Assembly: GCA_903858385.1 (NCBI GenBank)
Contig: CAIOIN010000003.1
Span: 1-8,774 of the forward strand
Origin: an uncultured Microcaldota archaeon
GTDB taxonomy: Archaea > Micrarchaeota > Micrarchaeia > Micrarchaeales > Micrarchaeaceae
Reading direction: 5' to 3'
Length of the DNA: 8,774 bases
In this document: positions 1 to 6,474 of the stretch, in pieces
How the letters are laid out: each line of letters begins with the position of its first letter
Position numbering within the stretch: the first letter of the stretch is position 1
Notes under the pieces: generated by a model
The model's input: only the letters and a program-made list of their open reading frames with translations
Told to the model about the DNA's origin: nothing
The model's database searches: none
Program-made: the position numbers and the translations under genes

Positions 1-459
1 GGGGAATTCTCCTCCGACTCGAAGGGGCTTGCGGCTCAGATGGAAGTGATGGGCGACTATGCAGTAATGCTCTACTGCAACTTGAGGATTTTTGCATCAA
101 TGGATGGAAAGCGAGACATGCAGGAAGTTGAGAGAACGCATGATGCGCACTCTAGGTTCAGGGATATGATTGAGATGGTGTTCGGGGTAGACGAACTAAG
201 CAAAACCATGCTGATCACGACAATTGCCTTCGCTGCGCAGTTTGCAATAGACGGAAAAAAGAACTACGAGGAGAAATACGTTGATATTGGGGTCGACGAG
301 CTGATCTCATTCACATACGAAAAGGTCGACAAAATGGCTGCGGAGTATCTGCTTGGAAAATTCAGGAAGGAATGCCCGTCGCTGCTGCTTATAAAATCAG
401 GACAGTTGGTATCCCGCAAGAACTGGGAGGACCGGATGGATCGCCTGATCAGGGAATGA
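1..459 (+). CDS. Hypothetical helical protein, 3' part (5' end outside window)
   Basis: The frame is open from the first base of the window to the TGA at 457-459, so the gene most likely begins upstream. The first ATG (position 40) is preceded in frame by 13 sense codons with no stop. The visible 152 codons give a soluble, almost wholly alpha-helical product with no signal peptide. It has two short hydrophobic patches (YAVMLYCNLRIF and MLITTIAFAAQFAI) that look like buried helices and not membrane spans, and a basic C-terminus (NWEDRMDRLIRE). I recognise no family, catalytic motif or metal site, and it lacks the W-x3-R-x4-F signature of the helical family on the other strand. It converges on the 274-aa gene with only 7 nt between stop codons. 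It could be a fragment of a larger helical protein of the same kind as its neighbours, but nothing visible proves this. Confidence 0.65.
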   Translation, partial: GEFSSDSKGLAAQMEVMGDYAVMLYCNLRIFASMDGKRDMQEVERTHDAHSRFRDMIEMVFGVDELSKTMLITTIAFAAQFAIDGKKNYEEKYVDIGVDELISFTYEKVDKMAAEYLLGKFRKECPSLLLIKSGQLVSRKNWEDRMDRLIRE

Positions 460-466
460 TGCCGGC

Positions 467-1291
467 TTACATTGCCTCGATGATCCTATCATCGGGGTTA
501 TCCGGTTCTGCTTCTTCCTGCCTCAGCATTAGCTCATGCTGGTCGGCATCGTACGGCTTGACAAGATTGTTGAGGCCTTCTATGGCCGTCTCGTACATGC
601 CGGCATCGGCGTAGGCGCAGATCGACAGGCACAGCGTGCAGTAGGTTATGCACCTCCCCAAAGCGTAGGTGACCGTTAAGCCGAGGTTGGCCAGCCTCAG
701 TTCCCACACTTCGACGCTTTTGCTCGGGTACTCCATCTCGTCGAGCGAACCTTTGTAGAGCGTTCTTGCGGCCTGGAAATCGAATTGGTCCTTCGCCCTT
801 TCCGCGGACCATGTCTTCAGGTACGCCAATTCCTTTTCATCCATCAGATGGTTTGACGCGCATTCCTTTTCGATCAGGTTTATTGCGGTGTTGAGATAAT
901 TTATGCACAGCGAGTTTATCCGCTTCGCAGTATTTTCCACAGATTCGGCGATTCCGCGCCCGCGCGTCATCGGATCTGCCTCGTAGGTATAAGCATCCAG
1001 AGAGGTGAGGTACACATCAAGATTGTTGCCCAGCAACTCTGGCAGCGTCGATTCTTCGGCGGTATCCGTATCTCCCATGTCTTCCAGCATCATCTTTTGC
1101 TGCTCTTCTATGTGCATTACCATGAATCTGGCGGCGGGTGGCGATGCTCCTTTCCCCTTCATCTGCTCGAAGATGCCGTTCATGAGCTCCGAGTTTGAAA
1201 GCGAGATGCAATCCTTCATGGCGTTGACCCCTTGGTGGATGTACTGCTGGGGATCCTTGTGCATGTCATGATTGCGTTCACTCGTGGTCAT
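467..1291 (-). CDS. Helical TPR-like protein, single-unit member of a local paralogous family (274 aa)
   Basis: Function unknown. The protein is predicted all-helical and cytosolic. It opens with RNHD (residues 6-9), then Q16-Y17...G21-V22-x-A24. It has a core W161-x3-R165-x2-D168-x-F170-x-F172 and, near the C-terminus, a good single TPR-like helix pair (about 217-246: A226, Y227, G231, Y233, A236, I237, L240, L243). The tail (258-274) is acidic. The 545-aa protein of this window shows the same signatures in the same order: QYxxxGVxA at the identical residue numbers, and the W-to-CLS distance is 60 residues in both. This makes the two paralogs and supports the ATG at 1291. The helix at 204-228 is Cys- and Tyr-rich and fairly hydrophobic, but it contains Arg and is more likely buried than membrane-spanning. 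The gene is transcribed alone, divergent from the small membrane protein and convergent with the partial gene at the left edge. TPR-like helices usually bind proteins or peptides, but no partner is evident. Confidence 0.87.
   Translation of the reverse strand: MTTSERNHDMHKDPQQYIHQGVNAMKDCISLSNSELMNGIFEQMKGKGASPPAARFMVMHIEEQQKMMLEDMGDTDTAEESTLPELLGNNLDVYLTSLDAYTYEADPMTRGRGIAESVENTAKRINSLCINYLNTAINLIEKECASNHLMDEKELAYLKTWSAERAKDQFDFQAARTLYKGSLDEMEYPSKSVEVWELRLANLGLTVTYALGRCITYCTLCLSICAYADAGMYETAIEGLNNLVKPYDADQHELMLRQEEAEPDNPDDRIIEAM
478..494. terminator. Possible hairpin at convergent gene ends (7-bp stem, 3-nt loop)
   Basis: CGATGAT-CCT-ATCATCG is a perfect 7-bp inverted repeat. It begins 19 nt after the stop of the left-edge gene and lies inside the last codons of the 274-aa gene. 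No T-run follows on either strand, and archaeal termination mostly depends on U-tracts, so a terminator role is weakly supported. It could be chance, because the codons read DDRII. Confidence 0.25.
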
Positions 1292-1341
1292 CTTCTCGCG
1301 CTCGCGACACCCGATTTCGCTAAAGACGGTTCAGCCCCATG

Positions 1342-1351
1342 AAATATTTAT
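1342..1351 (-). promoter_or_regulatory. TATA-type box for the 274-aa gene
   Basis: Read on the minus strand this is ATAAATATTT. It is 60 nt upstream of the ATG at 1291, which would give a leader of about 30 nt if transcription starts 25-30 nt downstream of the box. The core is nearly symmetric and flanked by CATG on both sides (1338-1341 and 1354-1357), so it could also be read on the plus strand. Confidence 0.5.
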
Positions 1352-1375
1352 AACATGCGATGTAGTTGCGATGGG

Positions 1376-1382
1376 TTTTAAT
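1376..1382 (+). promoter_or_regulatory. Possible TATA box for the small membrane-protein gene
   Basis: TTTTAAT lies 39 nt before the ATG at 1415. This is the same spacing as for the boxes of the 262-aa, 276-aa, UbiB and phosphoribosyltransferase genes. The match to a canonical archaeal TATA box is weak. The stronger AT box at 1344-1352 is an alternative that would give a longer leader. Confidence 0.35.
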
Positions 1383-1414
1383 GCCTTCAATGCTATTTTA
1401 GATTGAGTGGTCGC

Positions 1415-1792
1415 ATGGCCGGATACCAACCAGGAGTCTGCAACATAGGGAAGAACGAGATAAGGAAGAGGTACGCACTGGCTGCAGCCGGATTCGTAGT
1501 ATCGGCGCTTGCGGCGTGTCTCATGCTATTTTACGGCCTGCCGCGGTGGGCGCTGCTCATAACATTCATACCGTTGGTGATGGGCTTCGAAGGATTCTTC
1601 CAGGGCCGCCAGAAGTTTTGCGCGGGCTTCGCCGCCGCAGGCATCTATGACTTTGCCGGTTCTGGAGGATCGAGGAACAAGGTTGCCGATGCGGAATCGC
1701 ACAAGAAGGACATGGGCAAGGCGATGCAAATTCATATGTATTCGATAATCTCCAGCATCATCGTAGTCTCAATCATCTACTTTTTACTGTGA
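1415..1792 (+). CDS. Small conserved membrane protein of the 'PGVCNIG' family (125 aa)
   Basis: From memory, the pattern YQPGVCNIG...E...R at the N-terminus (residues 4-18), followed by a second conserved block QGRQKFCAGFAAAGIYDF (63-80), is typical of a family of small uncharacterised membrane proteins best known from bacteria. Three hydrophobic helices are visible, at about 20-41, 43-62 and 108-125, and the last ends at the C-terminus. A polar, charged stretch (84-104) separates helices 2 and 3. Two conserved cysteines (C9, C69), each in a conserved block, could form a pair or bind a metal or cofactor. That is inference. I chose the ATG because family members start close to the CNIG block and a box sits 39 nt upstream. 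The TTG at 1403 would add four residues. No enzymatic function is known to me. The gene stands alone between the divergent 274-aa gene and the UbiB operon. Confidence 0.85.
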   Translation: MAGYQPGVCNIGKNEIRKRYALAAAGFVVSALAACLMLFYGLPRWALLITFIPLVMGFEGFFQGRQKFCAGFAAAGIYDFAGSGGSRNKVADAESHKKDMGKAMQIHMYSIISSIIVVSIIYFLL

Positions 1793-1804
1793 ACGAGATC
1801 GTTC
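1791..1804. repeat. Perfect 14-bp palindrome overlapping the stop codon
   Basis: GAACGA-GA-TCGTTC overlaps the TGA of the membrane-protein gene (1790-1792) and lies about 70 nt upstream of the UbiB TATA box. The two-base centre is too short for a good RNA hairpin, so a dimeric-regulator site is as likely as a terminator. It may also be chance. Confidence 0.3.
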
Positions 1805-1871
1805 GCAGTTTGCAGCCCGTGAACCGATTCTCAGCGGTAATCCTCGAAGATATGGAAGCTCCACGCAACGC

Positions 1872-1878
1872 TTTAATA
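1872..1878 (+). promoter_or_regulatory. Putative TATA box of the UbiB-phasin-like operon
   Basis: TTTAATA is 40 nt before the GTG at 1912, matching the box-to-start spacing of other genes in the window. A second AT-rich element (AATTTATA, 1889-1896) is closer. It would suit a start at GTG 1915 or further downstream, and may be the true box. Confidence 0.4.
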
Positions 1879-1911
1879 ACCTACCAGTAATTTATAGCTT
1901 GACGGAAAGAC

Positions 1912-3570
1912 GTGGTGTTTAAATTGAGCATTTTTTCGATGTCGCAGACCAAGCAGGACATTAACAGGATAGGAGAGATAATGGGCCTGCTGGCCAGGTA
2001 CGAGTGGGGCGAGTTCGCAGACCGCATAAGGAAAAAGGAGAAGCTTCCCATACGGCTGCCGAAGGGCAAGCCCATCATAGCGATCAGCAGGATAAGCTCT
2101 CAGGAGAGGCTGCGCATGATGCTTGAGGAGCTCGGCCCGACCTTCGTGAAGTTCGGCCAGATGCTCAGCACGCGCTCGGACATAATAGGCGAGGATTACG
2201 CCGAAGAGCTGGCGAAGCTGCAGGACAACATGAAGCCCTTCCCGCCAGAGCAGGCGAAGCAGATAATAGCCGACGAGCTGGGCAGCAAGGTGGGGTCATT
2301 ATTCGCGAGCTTCGAGACTGAGCCGCTGGCATCCGCTTCGATAGGGCAGGTGCACAGGGCGGTCCTGAAAAACGGGAAGAGGGTGGTCGTGAAGGTGCAG
2401 CGCCCGGGCATATTCGAGAAGGTCAAGGAGGACCTGCGCATAATGCGCTACCTTGCGCTGCAGGCCGACAGGCACATACCCGAGGTGAAGGAGTACGATC
2501 CGATCTATCTCGTTGATGAGTTCGAGAGGTCCATAATGAAGGAGCTTGATTTCTCCAGAGAGGCAAAAAGCGCGGTGCGCCTCAAGAACAACCTGAAGGA
2601 TGATAAGGGGGTCTATGTACCTGGAGTGTACGAGGAGCTCTGCACCAAGAAGGTCATGGTAATGGAGGAGGTGCGGGGGGAGAAGCTCTCGGCCATCATA
2701 AGCTCCGGATCGAAGAAATATGACCGGAGGCTTATTGCGAAGAGATGCGTGCATGCATTCTTCAAGATGGTCCTGGTCGACGGCTTCTACCATGCGGACA
2801 TGCACCCCGGCAACATAATAATATTGAAGAAGGGCACGGTCTGCCTTTTGGACTTCGGCCGCGTCGGGACCATAGACAGCGATGTCGCGGAGAGCATATT
2901 CAGGCTCGCGCTCTTCGCTGTTGAAGATGACACCAGTGGCCTAGTCGCACACATGATAAGGACGGGAATGATAACCGACAGCGCCAACACCGATTCGTTC
3001 AAGGCGGATGTCTCGGACGTGCTTGATGCGTACTACAGCAAGAACATAGTGGACGTGAAGATGGGGCAGATGCTTTCCGATCTGATGTCGGTCATAAGCA
3101 AGTACGAATTCAAGCGGCCAAGAGAGGTGGCGGAATTGACGCGGTCGCTGCTCATACTCGAAGGCGTTTGCAACAGCCTCGATCCGCAGTTCAACATGGC
3201 CGAGGAGTTCGAGCCCTACGCGAAGGACATACTGCCGAAGGGCATGGACCTGCAGAAGACGTTCAAGGCCGTGATGGACAACGCAATCGATCTGGAGTAC
3301 ATCGCCAGGTCGGTGCCTGCGGCGCTGAGGAGCTTCATCAGCAAGATAGAGGAGGGGAAGCTCAAGATAGAGATGGAGCACAAGGACCTCATGGAATTCT
3401 CCGGGGACCTTGACAGGATAAGCAACAAGCTTTCCGTGGCGCTGCTCGTGTCGGCGCTGATCGTTGCTTCATCCATCATGGTGCAGATCAGCAGAACTTT
3501 CGGGCTGCTCGGCTTCTTTGTCAGCGGCCTGCTCGGATTATGGCTGGTGGTGAAGATATTCCTTGATTGA
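1912..3570 (+). CDS. ubiB: UbiB/ABC1 (AarF) family atypical protein kinase-like protein
   Basis: This is a complete ABC1/UbiB protein of 552 aa, the usual family length. In order it shows the family-specific KxGQ motif (K80-F81-G82-Q83), the Ala-rich nucleotide loop ASASIGQVH (140-148) that replaces the glycine-rich loop of ordinary kinases, the ATP-binding Lys K161 in VKVQRPG, ELDFSREA (211-218), the catalytic-loop equivalent HADMHPGN (294-301) and the metal-binding DFG (314-316). Two C-terminal membrane helices follow (about 508-525 and 530-549), so it is membrane-anchored. In bacteria and mitochondria the family supports isoprenoid-quinone biosynthesis through ATPase-like activity. In an archaeon the client may be another isoprenoid quinone or lipid, so the symbol marks the family only. 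The start is uncertain: GTG 1912 fits the promoter spacing, and an in-frame TGA at 1900-1902 limits extension. GTG 1915, TTG 1924 and ATG 1939 are alternatives. It is co-transcribed with the phasin-like gene 15 nt downstream. Confidence 0.95.
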   Translation: MVFKLSIFSMSQTKQDINRIGEIMGLLARYEWGEFADRIRKKEKLPIRLPKGKPIIAISRISSQERLRMMLEELGPTFVKFGQMLSTRSDIIGEDYAEELAKLQDNMKPFPPEQAKQIIADELGSKVGSLFASFETEPLASASIGQVHRAVLKNGKRVVVKVQRPGIFEKVKEDLRIMRYLALQADRHIPEVKEYDPIYLVDEFERSIMKELDFSREAKSAVRLKNNLKDDKGVYVPGVYEELCTKKVMVMEEVRGEKLSAIISSGSKKYDRRLIAKRCVHAFFKMVLVDGFYHADMHPGNIIILKKGTVCLLDFGRVGTIDSDVAESIFRLALFAVEDDTSGLVAHMIRTGMITDSANTDSFKADVSDVLDAYYSKNIVDVKMGQMLSDLMSVISKYEFKRPREVAELTRSLLILEGVCNSLDPQFNMAEEFEPYAKDILPKGMDLQKTFKAVMDNAIDLEYIARSVPAALRSFISKIEEGKLKIEMEHKDLMEFSGDLDRISNKLSVALLVSALIVASSIMVQISRTFGLLGFFVSGLLGLWLVVKIFLD

Positions 3571-3585
3571 TGCTAAGATGATGAC

Positions 3586-3915
3586 ATGAAAAAATCTGAA
3601 AAGGAAATGGACAAGTTCGTGAAAAAAGGCATGGAGTTCGGCGTCGGCGTGGCTTACATGGCCGTGAAGGCGATGAACGGGGCGTTGGACAAGCTCGAGA
3701 AGGAAGGCAAGATAGACAGGAAGGACAGCGAAAGGCTGGTCAGGGAGACGGTCAAGAAATACGAGGCTCAGGGAGATAGGTATGCCAAGAGCGTCAAGAG
3801 CCAGATGGACAGCCTAACCAAGTCGGCCGCGCCTTTCGTCACAAAGAAGGAGATGAAGGAGCTCAATGACAGGATAGACAGCATAAGCAAGATGCTGAAC
3901 AAGCGCAAGAAGTGA
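3586..3915 (+). CDS. Small phasin-like coiled-coil protein (109 aa)
   Basis: A short, highly charged, all-helical protein. It has an amphipathic N-terminal helix (about residues 8-40, GMEFGVGVAYMAVKAMNGAL), a central stretch with the pattern LEKEGKIDRKDSERLV (37-52), and a C-terminal TKKEMKELNDRIDSISKML coiled coil (86-105) with a basic end. This layout (helix, 'EGKI...' turn, 'T(K)xEMxxLxxRIxxLxxxL' heptads) resembles the small phasin or PHA-synthesis-regulator-like proteins that, as I recall, often sit beside UbiB/AarF genes in bacteria. No PHA synthase is visible here, so a granule role should not be assumed. A scaffold or regulator for the membrane-bound kinase is an inference. The ATG at 3586 is the first start in frame, 15 nt after the UbiB stop, with no clear ribosome-binding site. 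It is convergent with the 262-aa gene (7 nt between stops). Confidence 0.8.
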   Translation: MKKSEKEMDKFVKKGMEFGVGVAYMAVKAMNGALDKLEKEGKIDRKDSERLVRETVKKYEAQGDRYAKSVKSQMDSLTKSAAPFVTKKEMKELNDRIDSISKMLNKRKK

Positions 3916-3922
3916 GAACGGC

Positions 3923-4711
3923 TCATATCTCGAGGAGGGACATCCCTCCTTTAGAGGTATCGTCATTGCGCAGCTTTGCACAGACGTAGGGCGTGGCTTC
4001 CGCTTCTCTGTCTGTGCTTTCGAACGCGGTGCCCAGCACCACATAGCCTTTCCTGAACAGATCCCAGAAGGTGCTCACCGGACGTGCATACGTATCCCAT
4101 TCCTTGAAGGTGCTTTCCGCCAGATGCAGCAGTACCCCAAAATATTTCACGTAGAGCGACGCCGCGAACGACATCAGCATCATGGCCTTTTCGACCGCCT
4201 CGACCTCGGTCAGCAGCACTATCCTGTTTACGGGCATGTCGATTAGCGCTTGTATCAGCATCGGATCCAGCCTGGGCATCGACCCCGCCTCGGACATGGC
4301 CCTGCGGACGCTTGGATTGTTCTCGGACACCGCCTTCACCACAGCATAGTCCACCGCTTTGGAGACGTTCCCCAATCCGGCATCATGCGCTACGTCGGTA
4401 GCAGCGCTGAAAGCTTTTATCTCCATCAGTCCCGTTTCTATCATAGACGAAGCTGCATCAGGGTCACTGCGCCTGAGCAGCGAGTCCACCTGCGCGAACG
4501 TCCTCATGTCGCCTTTTCTGCGAGCTTCCGAAGCCATCATCGCACCGGCAAGAGTGCGGCCGCAGAACCCGCGCACATTGCTGCCGGGGCTCGGAGCAGG
4601 ATCAGATATTTTCGCCCTCTTCAGGTCGTTGATCATGAAGTCGTTAATCCATTGCTGCTGGTTCTTCGGCAGCACGGACACGACGCTTGGCAGATTTATG
4701 TCCCTTGACAT
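3923..4711 (-). CDS. Helical protein with TPR-like hairpins (262 aa), unknown function
   Basis: No family recognised. The product is helix-rich and probably cytosolic. Residues about 53-84 fit a TPR unit well (M59, A60, A63, G67-D68, L79, P84). A second, slightly offset helix pair covers about 100-133 (KAFSAATDVAHDAGLGNVSK, then a helix ending in NNP). Residues 170-205 form a long Met- and aromatic-rich helix (AMMLMSFAASLYVKYFGVLL) that could pack in a hydrophobic core or touch membrane. It lacks the RNHD/QYxxxGV and W-x3-R-x4-F signatures of the 274- and 545-aa proteins, so kinship with them is only suggested by location, size and fold. It follows the 545-aa gene on the same strand after 95 nt and has its own TATA-type box, so it is probably transcribed separately. 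The start is the ATG at 4711, 39 nt after that box. Confidence 0.83.
   Translation of the reverse strand: MSRDINLPSVVSVLPKNQQQWINDFMINDLKRAKISDPAPSPGSNVRGFCGRTLAGAMMASEARRKGDMRTFAQVDSLLRRSDPDAASSMIETGLMEIKAFSAATDVAHDAGLGNVSKAVDYAVVKAVSENNPSVRRAMSEAGSMPRLDPMLIQALIDMPVNRIVLLTEVEAVEKAMMLMSFAASLYVKYFGVLLHLAESTFKEWDTYARPVSTFWDLFRKGYVVLGTAFESTDREAEATPYVCAKLRNDDTSKGGMSLLEI
3933..3950. terminator. Hairpin at convergent ends of the phasin-like and 262-aa genes
   Basis: AGGAGGGA-CA-TCCCTCCT is a perfect 8-bp inverted repeat. It starts 18 nt after the phasin-like stop and is followed by TTT on the plus strand. It lies in the last codons of the 262-aa gene. Its GC-rich stem makes it the better of the two candidate 3'-end hairpins, though the T-run is short. 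Confidence 0.4.
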
Positions 4712-4740
4712 GGAATCTCTGCAAACTAAGATGTTTCATC

Positions 4741-4750
4741 TAGTATTTAT
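4741..4750 (-). promoter_or_regulatory. TATA-type box for the 262-aa gene
   Basis: Minus-strand ATAAATACTA begins 39 nt upstream of the ATG at 4711, which predicts a leader of roughly 10 nt. It shares the first seven bases (ATAAATA) with the boxes of the 276-aa, 274-aa and phosphoribosyltransferase genes. Confidence 0.55.
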
Positions 4751-4806
4751 TGGTTTTGCGCGATCGCTTCTTCCGAATGCATCGCAGTTGTTTTTTGAGG
4801 ATCAGA

Positions 4807-6444
4807 TCAGTTCTGGGCCGAGACGCGCATGATGTGGTCGTATTCCGCGTAGGAGTTGGCGTCCACCCGGTCGAGCTCCTTCAGTTCCGCGAGGTTTTTT
4901 AATGCCGCACCGTCCAATCCGGCCGCAGCATTGCTGAAGGCCTTGAGCGCAAGGAAGTAGTTGGAGATGCCCTTCGCTATCTCGTTCGATGCGATTCCCA
5001 TCCAGTCCTCTACATGCATGACGGTCATCATTCCGTCAATCGCAGGCTGGCGCTTCTCGAATTTGAAATCTTCTGCGCTCCTTTTTACGAACCATTCCGA
5101 AAGCTCGGATAGCTCACCCTTCTCGACCTTACCGTCGAGAAGCTCTATCGCGGCCTTGATGTTGGACACGGTCATATCGAGTACGAGGCTCTTTATCTCG
5201 TCTATGCCGTGCAGCAGGCGGTCCCGTGGGCCATCTTCGGATCTGAGCGTGCTTGCTGAAAGGCTTGGTGACGCGATGGTTATGAACATGCTCCCAGAGA
5301 GGGTCGACGGCACGAGGATTGTGAGGTAGTACATGGTGTTGAAGGTTACAAACTCCTTGAGCGCCGCATCGAGCATTGCCGGATCCCTTGGATTCGAGAG
5401 AGCCATGCGTGTGACGTCTGCCATTTTTTGTTCCCTCCTTTGGATGTCGTTGGCCTTTGAGATCTCGTCGAATGCCTTCATGTTACTTTTCGTCATGCCG
5501 CGCTTTGCAAGCTCGAAGCCGAGAGAATTTTCTTTTTTGTGTATCTCGTCGGCCATGAACTTCCTGAAGGAGTCTATCCCATTGGACATGCGCTGCACGA
5601 ATATCTTCCCGCCGTTGTCCATGGGTTCCTTCTGGATGGGCTTTCCTTGTGCGTTTCTCAGCATGGACCTGACGGCTTTCTCGGCATGGACCCCGATGAG
5701 CAATTTGAGGTCATGCATCGCATCGCCGCACAGAGCTTCGCAGGCCATGTCATCGCCGTAGGGCGCGGCATTGGCGTTCGAATAGGCTGAAAGGCACAGG
5801 AGCTGCCTTGAGACGCCATTGAACAGGACGCTGCCCATCGCATCTTTCAGGCCCTTGGTTTTCTCCACCCAAAATTCATCATGGGGTGAAAGGTATTTCA
5901 TATTCATGAACGCCTTCTGGAGCGGGTTGCAGTCGGCCCTCGTGCCGAATCCATCATTCTGGCGCTCCGCGATCCAGTCCTTGACCGTCGCCGTATCCAT
6001 AGTGCCGTGCTCGGCCAGAATCCTGACCGTCTTATTGAGATCCACGAAGCTTCCGTAGTCGATTGTTTCTATCAACTGTTCGAACGCTCTCGATATCTCT
6101 GATGCGCGGCGTTCCCGCCCTTTCGGATTGTCATCCATTCCCGCGTAGGTGCATGCCATGCTGGTATAGGATTCTATGCATGAAAGGAAGGCCAGGCACA
6201 CCGAATTGCTGTTGGAGTAGTCCATTTTTAGGCTTTCTTCCATATTCTTTGCGCGGTGATCCGCAACTTGCTTTTCGAACTCGCTTGCCCTCTTCGGAGT
6301 GTCCGTCTTTTTCAGGAACGAGATGATCTTGTCTTCTATCTTGTAGGTCTCTGCGAGCAGGTAGGATTGTATGGCATCCACTCCGCGTTCCCAGTATTGA
6401 TGCTGCATCTCAGCAGCTTTATCGTGGTTTCGGGCAAACGCCAT
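4807..6444 (-). CDS. Large helical protein with two tandem copies of the family unit (545 aa)
   Basis: Function unknown. The protein is all-helical, with no signal peptide. Unit 1 (about residues 5-262) repeats the layout of the 274-aa protein: RNHD (5-8), Q16-Y17...G21-V22-x-A24, then W157-x3-R161-x2-D164-x-F166 and CLSAY (217-221). Unit 2 (about 281-524) has FVQRMSNGIDSF (282-293) in place of the QY/GV helix, W451-x3-R455-x3-D459-F460-x-F462, and a TPR-like helix pair with G509, A514, L515, L518, L521. The length is almost exactly twice that of the single-unit 274- and 276-aa proteins, which suggests an internal duplication or a fusion of two adjacent paralogs. Unit 2 contains an extra Ser/Thr-rich loop (379-403). 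The gene starts 30 nt after the 276-aa gene with no promoter box of its own, so the two probably form an operon. The ATG at 6444 is supported by register with the 274-aa protein. Confidence 0.88.
   Translation of the reverse strand: MAFARNHDKAAEMQHQYWERGVDAIQSYLLAETYKIEDKIISFLKKTDTPKRASEFEKQVADHRAKNMEESLKMDYSNSNSVCLAFLSCIESYTSMACTYAGMDDNPKGRERRASEISRAFEQLIETIDYGSFVDLNKTVRILAEHGTMDTATVKDWIAERQNDGFGTRADCNPLQKAFMNMKYLSPHDEFWVEKTKGLKDAMGSVLFNGVSRQLLCLSAYSNANAAPYGDDMACEALCGDAMHDLKLLIGVHAEKAVRSMLRNAQGKPIQKEPMDNGGKIFVQRMSNGIDSFRKFMADEIHKKENSLGFELAKRGMTKSNMKAFDEISKANDIQRREQKMADVTRMALSNPRDPAMLDAALKEFVTFNTMYYLTILVPSTLSGSMFITIASPSLSASTLRSEDGPRDRLLHGIDEIKSLVLDMTVSNIKAAIELLDGKVEKGELSELSEWFVKRSAEDFKFEKRQPAIDGMMTVMHVEDWMGIASNEIAKGISNYFLALKAFSNAAAGLDGAALKNLAELKELDRVDANSYAEYDHIMRVSAQN
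4873..5604 (-). repeat. Second family unit inside the 545-aa gene
   Basis: This encodes residues about 281-524. It aligns by eye with unit 1 and with the 274-aa protein through the helix ending IELLDGKVEKGELSELSEWF, the W-x3-R-x4-F-x-F core and the C-terminal TPR-like helix. The repeat is at protein level, and no obvious nucleotide identity remains, so the duplication is old. Confidence 0.55.
5665..6402 (-). repeat. First family unit inside the 545-aa gene
   Basis: This encodes residues about 15-260. It is closer to the 274-aa protein than to unit 2: the QYxxxGVxA signature is at the same residue numbers and the core Trp lies 60 residues before CLS in both. The TPR-like glycine is missing in this copy. 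Confidence 0.6.
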
Positions 6445-6474
6445 ATTTTCACTGATATTGTTTCTTTAGCCGAT

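Noticed and set aside
1793..1911. Possible tRNA or small RNA between the membrane-protein and UbiB genes
   Set aside because: No T-loop GTTC-A-A-pattern with matching acceptor stem or cloverleaf could be found.
2299..3381. Long open frames on the minus strand opposite the UbiB gene (2299-2805, 2941-3381)
   Set aside because: They mirror the codon pattern of the GC-rich UbiB gene, whose motifs are unmistakable. The translations are rich in His, Leu and Arg without any recognisable motif.
3932..3948. Strong Shine-Dalgarno-like GGAGGG next to an ATG on the minus strand
   Set aside because: The ATG is followed by only five sense codons before the 262-aa stop and the spacing is too short. The sequence is explained by the hairpin and by the codons of that gene.
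4760..4767. GCGATCGC palindrome between the 545-aa and 262-aa genes
   Set aside because: Eight-base palindromes of this kind are common by chance or as methylation/restriction sites; no partner copy is seen in the window.
4250..4832. Plus-strand open frames of about 150 codons opposite the 262-aa gene
   Set aside because: These are antisense shadows: no promoter box at a sensible distance and no domain. The minus-strand frame has a good start, box and helical repeats.
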